Origin: Leptothoe spongobia TAU-MAC 1115
GTDB lineage: Bacteria; Cyanobacteriota; Cyanobacteriia; Phormidesmidales; Phormidesmidaceae
Assembly (NCBI RefSeq): GCF_018739885.1
Contig: NZ_JADOES010000025.1
Coordinates: 1-64,000, forward strand
Length of the DNA: 64,000 nt
Direction: 5' to 3'
Shown: piece after piece, positions 9,382 to 17,171 of the stretch
How the letters are laid out: each line of letters begins with the position of its first letter
Position numbering within the stretch: the first letter of the stretch is position 1
The notes under the pieces: model-generated
Database searches by the model: none
The model's input: only the letters and a program-made list of their open reading frames with translations
What the model was told of the DNA's origin: nothing
Made by a program: the position numbers and the translations under genes

Positions 9382-9786
9382 TCAATATCGTTCGTTGAAC
9401 TCGCGGAATACATACATGTTAATAGCAGCTACTACAAAGCAGATGATGAAGATCAATACGCGGATGCCGTAAATCGGTTCATTCATCAGTTGGCCATCCT
9501 CAAAGATCGGGGTAAATGAAGGTTCTATCTTGGCCATGATGAACCCGGCGACAAAGGCGGTAATGGTGGATGTAGCCTGGGAGAGATTTTTTAACTCATT
9601 GCTAGTGTTAGGAGCGACTAAAAAACCGATCAGCCAGCCACCTGCCCAGCCGGAGACGGCAATCAGTACAGTTTGAGCAAAGCCTGGATCGTTTAGTTCG
9701 CCGTGGACGCGGTGAGCCAACCAGATCACAATCCCAAAAACAATAAACCCGACCAAGAGACCGCTATAGGAGCGAAAGGGTTGCAT
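9382..9786 (-). CDS. Small membrane protein of unknown function
   Basis: A 134-residue protein with about four hydrophobic stretches: LLVGFIVFGIVIWLAH, TVLIAVSGWAGGWLIGFLV, TITAFVAGFIMAK and IRVLIFIICFVVAAINMYVF. I recognise no named domain. It starts 4 bp after the permease stop and ends just before the Uma2 gene, so the three are probably one transcript. A role beside the permease is only an inference from position. Confidence 0.6.
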   Translation of the reverse strand: MQPFRSYSGLLVGFIVFGIVIWLAHRVHGELNDPGFAQTVLIAVSGWAGGWLIGFLVAPNTSNELKNLSQATSTITAFVAGFIMAKIEPSFTPIFEDGQLMNEPIYGIRVLIFIICFVVAAINMYVFREFNERY

Positions 9787-9790
9787 AGAT

Positions 9791-10843
9791 CTAGTTCATT
9801 TTCGATAGCTTAATGCGCGGATCCACAAAGGATAGTGCCAAATCCGCGAGTAAGTTACCGATGATCAGCATGGTGGCTCCCATCATCAGACTGGCCATGA
9901 TCAAATACAAGTCCTGAGACTGTACTGCCTGCAGCGTAAGTCTTCCCAGCCCTGGCCAGCCAAAGAAATATTCAGTAATAAAGGCACCGCTGAGTAGGCT
10001 GGCAAATTCAAATCCCAGTAATGTGATTAATGGGTTAATCGCATTACGCAGGGCATGGGTATAAATTACCCGATTCTCAGGCAATCCCTTAGCGCGAGCG
10101 GTACGAATGTAGTCCTGTCGGAGTACATCTAACATTTGTCCCCGCATGAGCCGCTGCAATCCGGCAAAGCTGGTAATGCTGAGGGCCAATGTCGGCAAGA
10201 TCATATGCCAGCCTATATCAAGTATTTTGCCGAGCCAGGTGAGGTCATCATGGTTAATGCTGGTACGCCCTCCCACTGGGAACAGGGGAGCCGTCAGCTG
10301 GGCAAAAAATAACAACAACAAGCCGGTAATCAAAGCAGGAAAACCCTGGCCAATGTAGCTCAGGACTCTCAGGACTCGGTCGGCAACTTTGTTGTGGTTG
10401 ATCGCCCCAATAATTCCTAGGGGAATTGCAATGGCCCAGGTAACAAGAATTGAGGCGATGGACAGGAGTAGTGTGTTGGGAATTCTTTCAGCTAGGACCT
10501 CTACCGCCGGACGTTGGTAGGCAAAACTCTCACCAAAATTGAGTTTAGTCACTACCTGATATAGCCACCGTAAGTACTGCTCCCCAATGGATTTATTCAG
10601 GCCAAACTGTTCTTCAAACTGCTGGATGGTTTCAGGAGAAATCTGTGGATTTTGTCGCTGGGCATCGAGAAAGTCGCCAGGGGCCAGCTGGATAATAAAG
10701 AAACTAAAGGCTGATGCTAAAAGCAGCGTCAGTAATGCCTGCAGAATTCGTTTGAGAACATACAGCGTAGTCTCACTGGTGAGAACCATCTGCAGTGTCT
10801 GTAAAGGAGAACGAGATTGGTTGGACGTTGGTTCTGCAGTCAT
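9791..10843 (-). CDS. Peptide-type ABC transporter permease (DppB/OppB family)
   Basis: A 350-residue permease with six helices. It carries the BPD_transp_1 EAA loop YIRTARAKGLPENRVIYTHALRNAI that contacts the ATPase. The N-terminal LAPGDFLD and FGLNKSIGEQYLRWL segments are typical of dipeptide/oligopeptide permease subunit 1. The 40-residue N-terminal extension before the first helix is longer than usual. No partner permease, ATPase or binding protein lies within the window, so it must work with subunits encoded elsewhere, which is common in cyanobacteria. It leads a three-gene minus-strand run. Confidence 0.88.
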   Translation of the reverse strand: MTAEPTSNQSRSPLQTLQMVLTSETTLYVLKRILQALLTLLLASAFSFFIIQLAPGDFLDAQRQNPQISPETIQQFEEQFGLNKSIGEQYLRWLYQVVTKLNFGESFAYQRPAVEVLAERIPNTLLLSIASILVTWAIAIPLGIIGAINHNKVADRVLRVLSYIGQGFPALITGLLLLFFAQLTAPLFPVGGRTSINHDDLTWLGKILDIGWHMILPTLALSITSFAGLQRLMRGQMLDVLRQDYIRTARAKGLPENRVIYTHALRNAINPLITLLGFEFASLLSGAFITEYFFGWPGLGRLTLQAVQSQDLYLIMASLMMGATMLIIGNLLADLALSFVDPRIKLSKMN

Positions 10844-10896
10844 GGGTGAGAAAACAGTTGGAGGCGGTCAGTTAGGGGCGATCAGGCGCAAAATAT

Positions 10897-10932
10897 TGTT
10901 GTAGAGGTATTGCCTGCAATGCCTCTACAACA
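10897..10932. repeat. Inverted repeat between apt and the permease gene
   Basis: A 16-bp stem with one G-T mismatch around a 4-base loop, built on TTGTAGAGG/CCTCTACAA. It sits just upstream (minus strand) of the permease and just after the apt stop. It has no T-run in either direction. Similar GTAGGG/CCCTAC palindromes occur at 26.3 and 38.5 kb. Confidence 0.75.
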
Positions 10933-10941
10933 GAGGGTATC

Positions 10942-11469
10942 TCAGTATGACAGTAGCGTCGTGACCGGAACGTCGTCAGGTAACTTTTTGCGACCGTTTA
11001 AATCACTGAGTTCAATCACAAAGCTAAAGCCTGCGATGGTAGCTCCGGTTTTTTGAACCAGTTGAGCGGCGGCGGCGGCGGTTCCCCCTGTAGCTAGCAG
11101 ATCATCGACGATTAGGGGGCGATGGCCGATACTGAGGGCATCTTGATGTACTTCCAGACTATCTTGACCATATTCGAGGTCGTAGGATACTTGATGTACG
11201 GCGGCGGGGAGTTTGCCCGGTTTGCGTACGGGTACGAAGCTGAGGCCTAGCTGGTAGGCAAGGGGCATGCCAAAGATAAAGCCTCTAGACTCGATACCGA
11301 CGATGCAGTCTGGCTGGTGGGCGACTACTTGTTCTGCCATCAGGTCAATGCTGGCTTTTAATCCATCGGCGTTTTGTAGCAAAGTCGTAATGTCGCGGAA
11401 TAGGATACCGGGTTTGGGAAAGTCAGGTATCTCGCGGATCAAGTTCCGGATATCTGCGGTGGATTTCAC
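10942..11469 (-). CDS. apt: Adenine phosphoribosyltransferase
   Basis: A 175-residue type I phosphoribosyltransferase. It salvages adenine with PRPP to give AMP. The PRPP-binding motif is [15 protein letters not shown] (about residues 118-132). The N-terminal [13 protein letters not shown] and [15 protein letters not shown] motifs are characteristic of Apt. The start is GTG; no ATG fits the conserved N-terminus. It is a single gene with divergent spacing to the next ORF upstream. Confidence 0.95.
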   Translation of the reverse strand: MKSTADIRNLIREIPDFPKPGILFRDITTLLQNADGLKASIDLMAEQVVAHQPDCIVGIESRGFIFGMPLAYQLGLSFVPVRKPGKLPAAVHQVSYDLEYGQDSLEVHQDALSIGHRPLIVDDLLATGGTAAAAAQLVQKTGATIAGFSFVIELSDLNGRKKLPDDVPVTTLLSY

Positions 11470-11626
11470 GGCTAGGACTGATGCAGGACGGCCTTATTCT
11501 ATACCCTGCAGCCCTGTTGTTGTGGTTCTACACTTTGGTACTAACGAACGTGTCAGTTTTGTCTTGTCTTCTGGCCGGATTCCAGTAGGATAGGGGGCAG
11601 AAAATGTTCCTAATGGCCGACTGCCT

Positions 11627-12577
11627 GTGAATGACGTTACTCAGTCGCAAACAGCAATTCCCACCAAACGCCGATGTACCGTCACCGTATCCGCACGGGC
11701 GTGGCATGGTTCCAAGGCAGCGGCGCAGGCAGTGGGCTGTGGCAGCATTTCTGAACTACTTGAAAAGATAGGTACTGGCGAATTGGCGGTCGTTGTGGCC
11801 GATGAAGTTGGGCCACCACTCCAAGATGAGCCCATAGGATTTGACACCAAGAGTGTGGCGGAGTCATCAACGGCGCGAACAGTTACGGCTTGGCCATTGG
11901 ACTCGGTGGATGAGCGCACGCCCGTGACTGCAGGCTCAAATGCTTCCCCCCAAACTACCCGCAAAGGTCTGTCTCAATTGCTAGGCAAGGTGCCTAAAGT
12001 TGTCCTGACAGCAGCCTGTGCATCACTTATTTTGCTGCCGCTTCTATATGTGTTAGACCTACGTCTTTCTGGGTCTAATACGAAGAAAGCGTCGATTGAT
12101 TTAGAGAAGGCAATTACCTTGACAACGGGGGATACGGTGGCAGGGTATGACGTCACCGACCATATGCGCATTCGCCCTGTGCATCCGGTGACAGGCGCAG
12201 TCAATGTGCCCCATAACGGTGTGGATTTGGCCACTCCTTCTGGCACTCCGGTTTATGCCGTAGGCGTGACGGGTGATCAGGTGACCGTAGACTGCTGGTG
12301 GGATGTGGATGGCGGTGGCTGGGTGGCAGACCAGACGACAGAGTCCTATCCGCAACTGGTGTTTCAGTCTCTACATTTGCTGGAAAATGAGTGCCGCTCG
12401 GGCACCTTTACCAGTGGCGATGTGATTGCCCTGACTGGCAATAGTGGCCTGGGCTCAGGCGAACACTATGACTTTCGAGTAAAGCTAGATGGTCGCTATA
12501 TTGATCCACCCAAGCAGTTGGTGGAAGCGGCTATCACAGGTAAGAAATTGACCCTGAATGGGATGTTAGATGAATAA
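11627..12577 (+). CDS. Membrane-anchored M23 (LytM) peptidase-like protein with an altered zinc site
   Basis: A 316-residue protein starting at GTG. The cytoplasmic N-terminus (1-125) has a short helical region like a DNA- or protein-binding motif (RAWHGSKAAAQAVGCGSISELLEK). A membrane helix follows (about 124-144), then an external LytM-type domain. Zinc ligands H196 and D200 are present in HNGVDLATPSGTPVYA, and H250 lies in FQSLHLLE. The normal H-x-H is H280-Y-D282 in GEHYDFRV, so the last histidine is replaced by aspartate. It could be an active variant or a non-catalytic peptidoglycan-binding regulator. The N-terminal cytoplasmic domain fused to a LytM domain is uncommon. Confidence 0.75.
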   Translation: MNDVTQSQTAIPTKRRCTVTVSARAWHGSKAAAQAVGCGSISELLEKIGTGELAVVVADEVGPPLQDEPIGFDTKSVAESSTARTVTAWPLDSVDERTPVTAGSNASPQTTRKGLSQLLGKVPKVVLTAACASLILLPLLYVLDLRLSGSNTKKASIDLEKAITLTTGDTVAGYDVTDHMRIRPVHPVTGAVNVPHNGVDLATPSGTPVYAVGVTGDQVTVDCWWDVDGGGWVADQTTESYPQLVFQSLHLLENECRSGTFTSGDVIALTGNSGLGSGEHYDFRVKLDGRYIDPPKQLVEAAITGKKLTLNGMLDE

Positions 12578-12654
12578 GGAGCCAGAAGTCAGAATTCAGT
12601 AGACAGAAGCTATTGTCCGTTTCTCCTGACCCTTGGCCCCTGACTCCTATTTTC
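12578..12654. repeat. Low-complexity GAGTCAG/TCTGACT-type intergenic sequence
   Basis: The gap between two convergent genes consists of GAAGTCAGAATTCAG-like and CCCTGACTCC-like words. Such CAGAATTCAG/GACTCCTGACTCC tracts are common spacers in cyanobacterial genomes. I see no coding sign in it. Confidence 0.4.
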
Positions 12655-13149
12655 TTAAATCAACGGCTGATCAGGGCTACACACCGTAGACCAAAATTCG
12701 ATGTCCGTACGGGATTCGAGTACGCCGATCAGCTGGCTACGATAGCCGGTCAGACGCTCTTTCTCTAATCCCTCAGCATAGGGAATTAGTTCGTCAACGG
12801 TGGCCGTAACACAGACCCAGTCTTTGGTTTCAGCGGCTAGGTTTAAACGCGCTTGCAGGGTATCGACCTCTGCTTGGATGGCAGCAAGGCGATCTCGTTC
12901 GATATAGTACTCCATGTTTGCGATCGCATTAATCGCATACTCATCCTTAGGGCGTTCTTCCAAGGCCCGCCGAAAATTCACCAGAGCCGTTTGATAATCA
13001 AACTCATTAGCATAGGTATAGCCCAGGTTCATGGCGTTGGTATAAGCATCTTCAGTTTCAGCTTGTGCCTCGGTCTGTGCCAGCACAACTGTCCCCGGTA
13101 GGACCATGGCTAATCCTAAAAGTGAGCCCAATAACCACTGCTTTCCCAT
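12655..13149 (-). CDS. Secreted TPR-containing protein
   Basis: A 164-residue protein with a clear signal peptide (WLLGSLLGLAMVLPGTVVLAQ, cleavage probably after A-L-A or V-L-A). One recognisable TPR follows (AMNLGYTYANEFDYQTALVNFRRALEERPKD). Then comes a charged helical region (IERDRLAAIQAEVDTLQARL) and a C-terminal part with two cysteines (WVCVTATVDEL, WSTVCSPDQP). It is probably a periplasmic protein-interaction module. The partner is unknown and the gene stands alone. Confidence 0.75.
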   Translation of the reverse strand: MGKQWLLGSLLGLAMVLPGTVVLAQTEAQAETEDAYTNAMNLGYTYANEFDYQTALVNFRRALEERPKDEYAINAIANMEYYIERDRLAAIQAEVDTLQARLNLAAETKDWVCVTATVDELIPYAEGLEKERLTGYRSQLIGVLESRTDIEFWSTVCSPDQPLI

Positions 13150-13377
13150 AGATCGCTTCAGAGACCTCTAATCTTTTCGCTATTGTTACCACGGATTGCT
13201 GCAACTCAGAGCCCAGGTTGCCCCTAAAGGAACTCTGATAAAAACCACCAGAATTAGTTGAGCATCGCTAAGAGCACTGTAAGAGCACTGAATTAACAGG
13301 CTACCCAGGCTTATAGGTCAATGTTTCATGTTCGGTTGAACCTGTCATCGCCAGAACCCATCTTGCCAACGGCAGGA

Positions 13378-13406
13378 TTGATTGTTACATTAGTTCATAT
13401 TAATAT
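13378..13406 (+). promoter_or_regulatory. Candidate sigma-70-type promoter for the pentapeptide gene
   Basis: TTGATT and TAATAT are separated by exactly 17 bp, 69 bp before the ATG of the next gene. The remaining part of the 325-bp gap (13150-13474) holds two AAGAGCACTG direct repeats and nothing else I can name. Confidence 0.5.
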
Positions 13407-13474
13407 AAGTTTACAAAAGACTGAGCTTAGTCAATCATCAGCGTAAGGCACTGTGGGATGAGCTATCTCGGTCG

Positions 13475-14032
13475 ATGTGGCCCTCTATCTCGACCCTGGC
13501 GGTTGAGGAAACATTTGTGGAAGCATCTCAGTTAATTAGACGATATGCCGTCGGTCAGCGCCAGTTTGAGCGAGCGGATTTACGGGCGGCCCAGTTGCCT
13601 GAGGCTGACTTAAAGCAGGTTTGTTTGAACTATTCTGATCTGACCTGGGCAAATTTGAGTCAAGCCAGTTTGCAGCAGGCTGAGTTGTCGGGAGCCATGA
13701 TCTGGCGGGCTCATCTAAGCTGGATTAATTTAAGTCGCGCCGATTTACGGCGTGCTTTGGTGTTACGTAGTTGTCTAGCCTTTGCGGATTTATCAGATGC
13801 ATCGTTGCAGCAGGCTGACCTACGTCTCAGTGATTTTAGCCAGGCCAATTTGCGTGGAGCTAATTTGCAAGGGGCAAAGCTCTGCTTTGCAGATTTAAGT
13901 GGTGCTGATTTGTCCCATGCAAATTTAAATGGTGCTGATTTGACGGGTGCGATTTTGCATGGTGTTAACTGGCACGATGTTCGTTTGGAGGGCACAATTT
14001 CGCACCCGACGATACCGTCTGCCTTGGTCTGA
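13475..14032 (+). CDS. Pentapeptide-repeat protein
   Basis: A 185-residue protein. After about 30 residues it is almost entirely A(D/N)LXX repeats (ADLRAAQLPEADLKQ, ANLSQASLQQAEL, ANLRGANLQGAKL, ADLSGADLSHANL and so on), about 25 units. These form a right-handed quadrilateral beta-helix. There is no signal peptide or membrane segment. The biochemical role of most cyanobacterial members is unknown. Start ATG; a nearby ATG at 13458 is out of frame. Confidence 0.88.
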   Translation: MWPSISTLAVEETFVEASQLIRRYAVGQRQFERADLRAAQLPEADLKQVCLNYSDLTWANLSQASLQQAELSGAMIWRAHLSWINLSRADLRRALVLRSCLAFADLSDASLQQADLRLSDFSQANLRGANLQGAKLCFADLSGADLSHANLNGADLTGAILHGVNWHDVRLEGTISHPTIPSALV

Positions 14033-14058
14033 GTTGGGTGAATACCTGCAGTGGATCC

Positions 14059-14775
14059 TTACAACTGGTGTAATCGTATCTGAGTAATCTCTAATGGCAT
14101 CACCACAGCAGCTGTATAACCTTCACAGGGGATAAACACCTGTAGTTGCCATGGCTGGTTTGGTACCTTGAGCTGAGGATACGGGGTAAAGCTAACTTCA
14201 ATTGCTGTGAGCGACTCGCTAATTCCCTGACCAGTCGCCTTGAGATAGGCCTCCTTGCAGGTCCAGTATTTTAAGAAGGCGTTGCTTTGCTGATTGAGTG
14301 GTATCTGAGCTAGATTCTCTTGCTCGTAGGGGGCAAGACAACGTTTGATCAGTCCTTCTAGACGATCCATCGGGCGAAGCAGTTCGATATCCAGGCCGAT
14401 GCCTTGTCTGGCCACGCCACATAGGGCATATTCTCCAGAGTGGGACAGATTGAACTGGAGTGAGCCGTTATTTCGCAAATAGGGTTTCCCATAGGGACCA
14501 TAGTCAAAGGCAAGGTCAACCGGTCTTTGTTGTGAGTAAAGAGCTAAAATCTGCCGCAGACTGCTACGAGCTACGGCAAATTTTCGCTGATCATCTGCAA
14601 ATCGGTAGCGCTTAAAACGAGTCAGCTCATCTTCAGACAGTGTATCCAGCTGTATGGGTTGTGCTAGCGGAATACGCCATAGGTCTAAGGTGGTTTGGTT
14701 CAGGGTTTGGTAGCAGTCTGCTGAGGCTGGGATCCAATCCCTACAGTCAAGATGAGCGTCTATTTCTTGCGCCAT
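14059..14775 (-). CDS. Sfp-type 4'-phosphopantetheinyl transferase (HetI-like)
   Basis: A 238-residue Sfp-class enzyme that transfers phosphopantetheine from CoA to a serine of carrier proteins. Visible motifs are FNLSHSGEYALCGV (about 109-122), GLDIELL with the Mg-binding D129 and E131, and WTCKEAYLKATGQGIS (171-186). Length is that of the HetI/Sfp group used for secondary-metabolite and fatty-acid carrier proteins. It is divergent from the acyl-AMP ligase/ACP operon, about 500 bp away, so its obvious nearby client is the ACP at 18949. It may also serve other carrier proteins in the genome. Confidence 0.9.
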   Translation of the reverse strand: MAQEIDAHLDCRDWIPASADCYQTLNQTTLDLWRIPLAQPIQLDTLSEDELTRFKRYRFADDQRKFAVARSSLRQILALYSQQRPVDLAFDYGPYGKPYLRNNGSLQFNLSHSGEYALCGVARQGIGLDIELLRPMDRLEGLIKRCLAPYEQENLAQIPLNQQSNAFLKYWTCKEAYLKATGQGISESLTAIEVSFTPYPQLKVPNQPWQLQVFIPCEGYTAAVVMPLEITQIRLHQL

Positions 14776-14892
14776 AGCTTTGGGGATCTATAATCTCGGG
14801 TAATACCACGGTGGTAGTGGGTAGCCTAACGATGTCAACTTAATTGCTAGATAGCAAGCATCCTTATCCCTGACTTCAAGTCTGAGATTCTA

Positions 14893-14965
14893 AACCACGT
14901 CCAAGTTGAAACCTGGAGTTTCTCCCACGGTAAAACGACCGTTCTGGACGTGGACAAGGTTTATA
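14893..14965 (+). repeat. Dispersed ~73-bp element with inverted ends (family E), full copy
   Basis: The element is bounded by perfect inverted repeats CCACGTCCA (14895-14903) and TGGACGTGG (14945-14953), followed by ACAAGGTTTATAT. It matches copies at 62780-62853 (same strand) and 61636-61712 (opposite strand), and partial copies at 245-296 and 43873-43920. It lies in the 497-bp divergent intergenic region 14776-15272. That region is otherwise AT-rich and should contain the promoters of both flanking genes. Confidence 0.8.
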
Positions 14966-15272
14966 TCAAGTGCCTTTGCTCGCTATCAGTTCAGCGATTT
15001 TTACAAAGAAATCAATTATTTTGTTTTTTTAGTGAAGCTCCACGAATGATAGAAAAATCTCAGGTTGGCCTGTGCCAACATACATGAAATAGCTTGTATC
15101 AAATTTTATGAATATTACCCTCTAGCTTAGTTTGAGTTTTGAGGGGCTAAGGGATTGGGGCAACAGTGTTTCCAGATGTTTATTAGAAATCAATCGTAAA
15201 CGTCAGTGCTGAGTAAGGCCCATCGGGGGTCATTTTTTATACGTACCAACTTAAGTATTTAATATCGCTGTT

Positions 15273-17093
15273 ATGGTGCAATCTTTACCTCATGTCGCCA
15301 CACAGTTTTCTACCCTAGTTGAATTACTGCGATATCGGGCTCAACATCAGTCAAATGATTTAGCCTACTGCTTTTTGGAGGATGGCAAGCGAGAGGGGCT
15401 GAGCTATACCTACGCAGAGTTGGATCACCAGGCGCGGGCAATTGCGATTCAATTGCGGCATGCCAGGGGAGAACGAGCTTTGCTGCTATACCCCCAGGGG
15501 GCAGAAGTTGTCGCTGCATTCTGTGGCTGTATGTACTCTGGGGTGATTGCGATTCCGGTGCCGCCGCCTGATGCCGGGAGAATGAAGCGTACATTACCTC
15601 GTCTTAGGGAAATTATTAAAGATGCTGAGGCCAGCTTAGTCCTTAGTACGGGACGCATTATTGAGCTGATTCGTAGCTCGGGGCTGGAGTTTCCTGAATT
15701 TGATTCGATGCGCTGGATTGATACTACTCAGGTAGATCAGTCCCTGGCTGATCAGTGGCAGGATCCACAGTTAGACAAAGATGTCCTGGCTTATCTGCAG
15801 TACACCTCTGGATCCACATCGACGCCTAAAGGGGTAATGCTGAGTCATTACAATCTGATTCACCATTCGGCCTATTTGCAACGTGCCTGTGGTTACGGTA
15901 CTGATAGTGCCACCGTTACCTGGATGCCCTACTTCCATGACTATGGTTTGGTGGAGGGCTTGATTCAACCCATGTATATTGGTGCCCCTTGCTACATCAT
16001 GGCTCCGCTGGCTTTTGTTAAGCGTCCGCTGCGTTGGCTCCAAGCTATTGGCAAGTATGGGGCCACCCATTCCCAGGCACCCAACTTTGCTTACGATCTT
16101 TGTGTTCGTCGCATTCGTGAGTCCCAGAAAGAAGGGTTGGATCTAAGGGGTTGGCAGAGTGCGGGAAATGCTGCTGAACCCATTAATCCAAGAGTGATGC
16201 GGGAGTTTTACGAGGCCTTTAAGGACTGTGGCTTTGCTTGGGAGACCTTTTCGCCAGCCTATGGCTTGGCCGAAGCTACCTTATTGGCTTCAAGTACCCC
16301 AGTGGGGGTGGCTCCGATCATTGTGCCGTTGGATGCCGCTACCTTAGAGCAGGGGCGGGTAAAACTAGCTGATGCCGATAGCATTACTGTTCGTGAAACT
16401 GTGAGCTGTGGTGAGCTGGTATGTGAGACCAATGTGGTGATCGTTAATCCTGATACCTGCGAGGCTTGCGAGTCAGACACAATTGGTGAAGTGTGGATCG
16501 CGGATGCGGGGGTAGCTCATGGCTACTGGCAACGGGATGAGGCTACACGTGATACCTTTGCTGCTTATGTGAAAGGAGGTGAAGGGCCATTTCTGCGTAC
16601 GGGTGACCTGGGCTTTTTGCAAGATGGTCAGCTGTATATCACTGGCCGGATTAAGGATTTGATTATTATCCGGGGGACCAACCACTATCCCCAAGATATT
16701 GAATGGACTGTGCAGAATGTGAGCCCGGCTCTACGCCCTGATTACGGTGCCTGTTTCTCTATTATTGAGGATGGTGAGGAGCGGCTGGTGGTAGTGCAGG
16801 AAGTGGAACGTTCTCGGCAGAAAGAGCTTGATCCAGCTGAGACCATTGCTGAAATTCGTCAGGCTATCTCTGAGGCCCATGAGTTGCAGGTGTATGCCAT
16901 TGCTCTAGTTAAGTCGGGCAATGTTCTCAAAACATCCAGCGGTAAAATCCAGCGTCGCGCCTGCCGTAATCGCTTTATGGCAGCAGAGTTGGACGTCATT
17001 GCTGACTGGAGTGAAAATCCGAGTTTAATGGCTGAGGTGCGAGGATTGCACCAGGAGGTTGAGTCTCTAGCAAAACAGTTAGAGACCACTTAG
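15273..17093 (+). CDS. Fatty acyl-AMP ligase (FAAL)
   Basis: A 606-residue adenylate-forming enzyme. FAALs activate free fatty acids as acyl-AMP and load them on an acyl carrier protein instead of CoA. The P-loop is YTSGSTSTPKGVMLSH (about residues 175-190). The adenine motif is SPAYGLAEATLLAS, and GEVWIADAGVAHGYW, RTGDLGFLQDGQLYITGRIKDLIIIRG and a C-terminal KTSSGKIQRRA lysine follow. The FAAL-like signatures are YRAQHQSNDLAYCFLEDG, PPPDAGRMKRTLPRLREI and NHYPQDIEWTV. First gene of a plus-strand run with acyl dehydrogenase, ACP and acyltransferase, it corresponds to DltA in a dlt-like arrangement. No thioesterase or PKS module is attached. Confidence 0.92.
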   Translation: MVQSLPHVATQFSTLVELLRYRAQHQSNDLAYCFLEDGKREGLSYTYAELDHQARAIAIQLRHARGERALLLYPQGAEVVAAFCGCMYSGVIAIPVPPPDAGRMKRTLPRLREIIKDAEASLVLSTGRIIELIRSSGLEFPEFDSMRWIDTTQVDQSLADQWQDPQLDKDVLAYLQYTSGSTSTPKGVMLSHYNLIHHSAYLQRACGYGTDSATVTWMPYFHDYGLVEGLIQPMYIGAPCYIMAPLAFVKRPLRWLQAIGKYGATHSQAPNFAYDLCVRRIRESQKEGLDLRGWQSAGNAAEPINPRVMREFYEAFKDCGFAWETFSPAYGLAEATLLASSTPVGVAPIIVPLDAATLEQGRVKLADADSITVRETVSCGELVCETNVVIVNPDTCEACESDTIGEVWIADAGVAHGYWQRDEATRDTFAAYVKGGEGPFLRTGDLGFLQDGQLYITGRIKDLIIIRGTNHYPQDIEWTVQNVSPALRPDYGACFSIIEDGEERLVVVQEVERSRQKELDPAETIAEIRQAISEAHELQVYAIALVKSGNVLKTSSGKIQRRACRNRFMAAELDVIADWSENPSLMAEVRGLHQEVESLAKQLETT

Positions 17094-17171
17094 TCCTGGT
17101 ATCAACCGCCCATTGTCAATACTGATGATCAATTAGTCCGACTTAAACACCCTGCTTAAATTTATCGCGCT

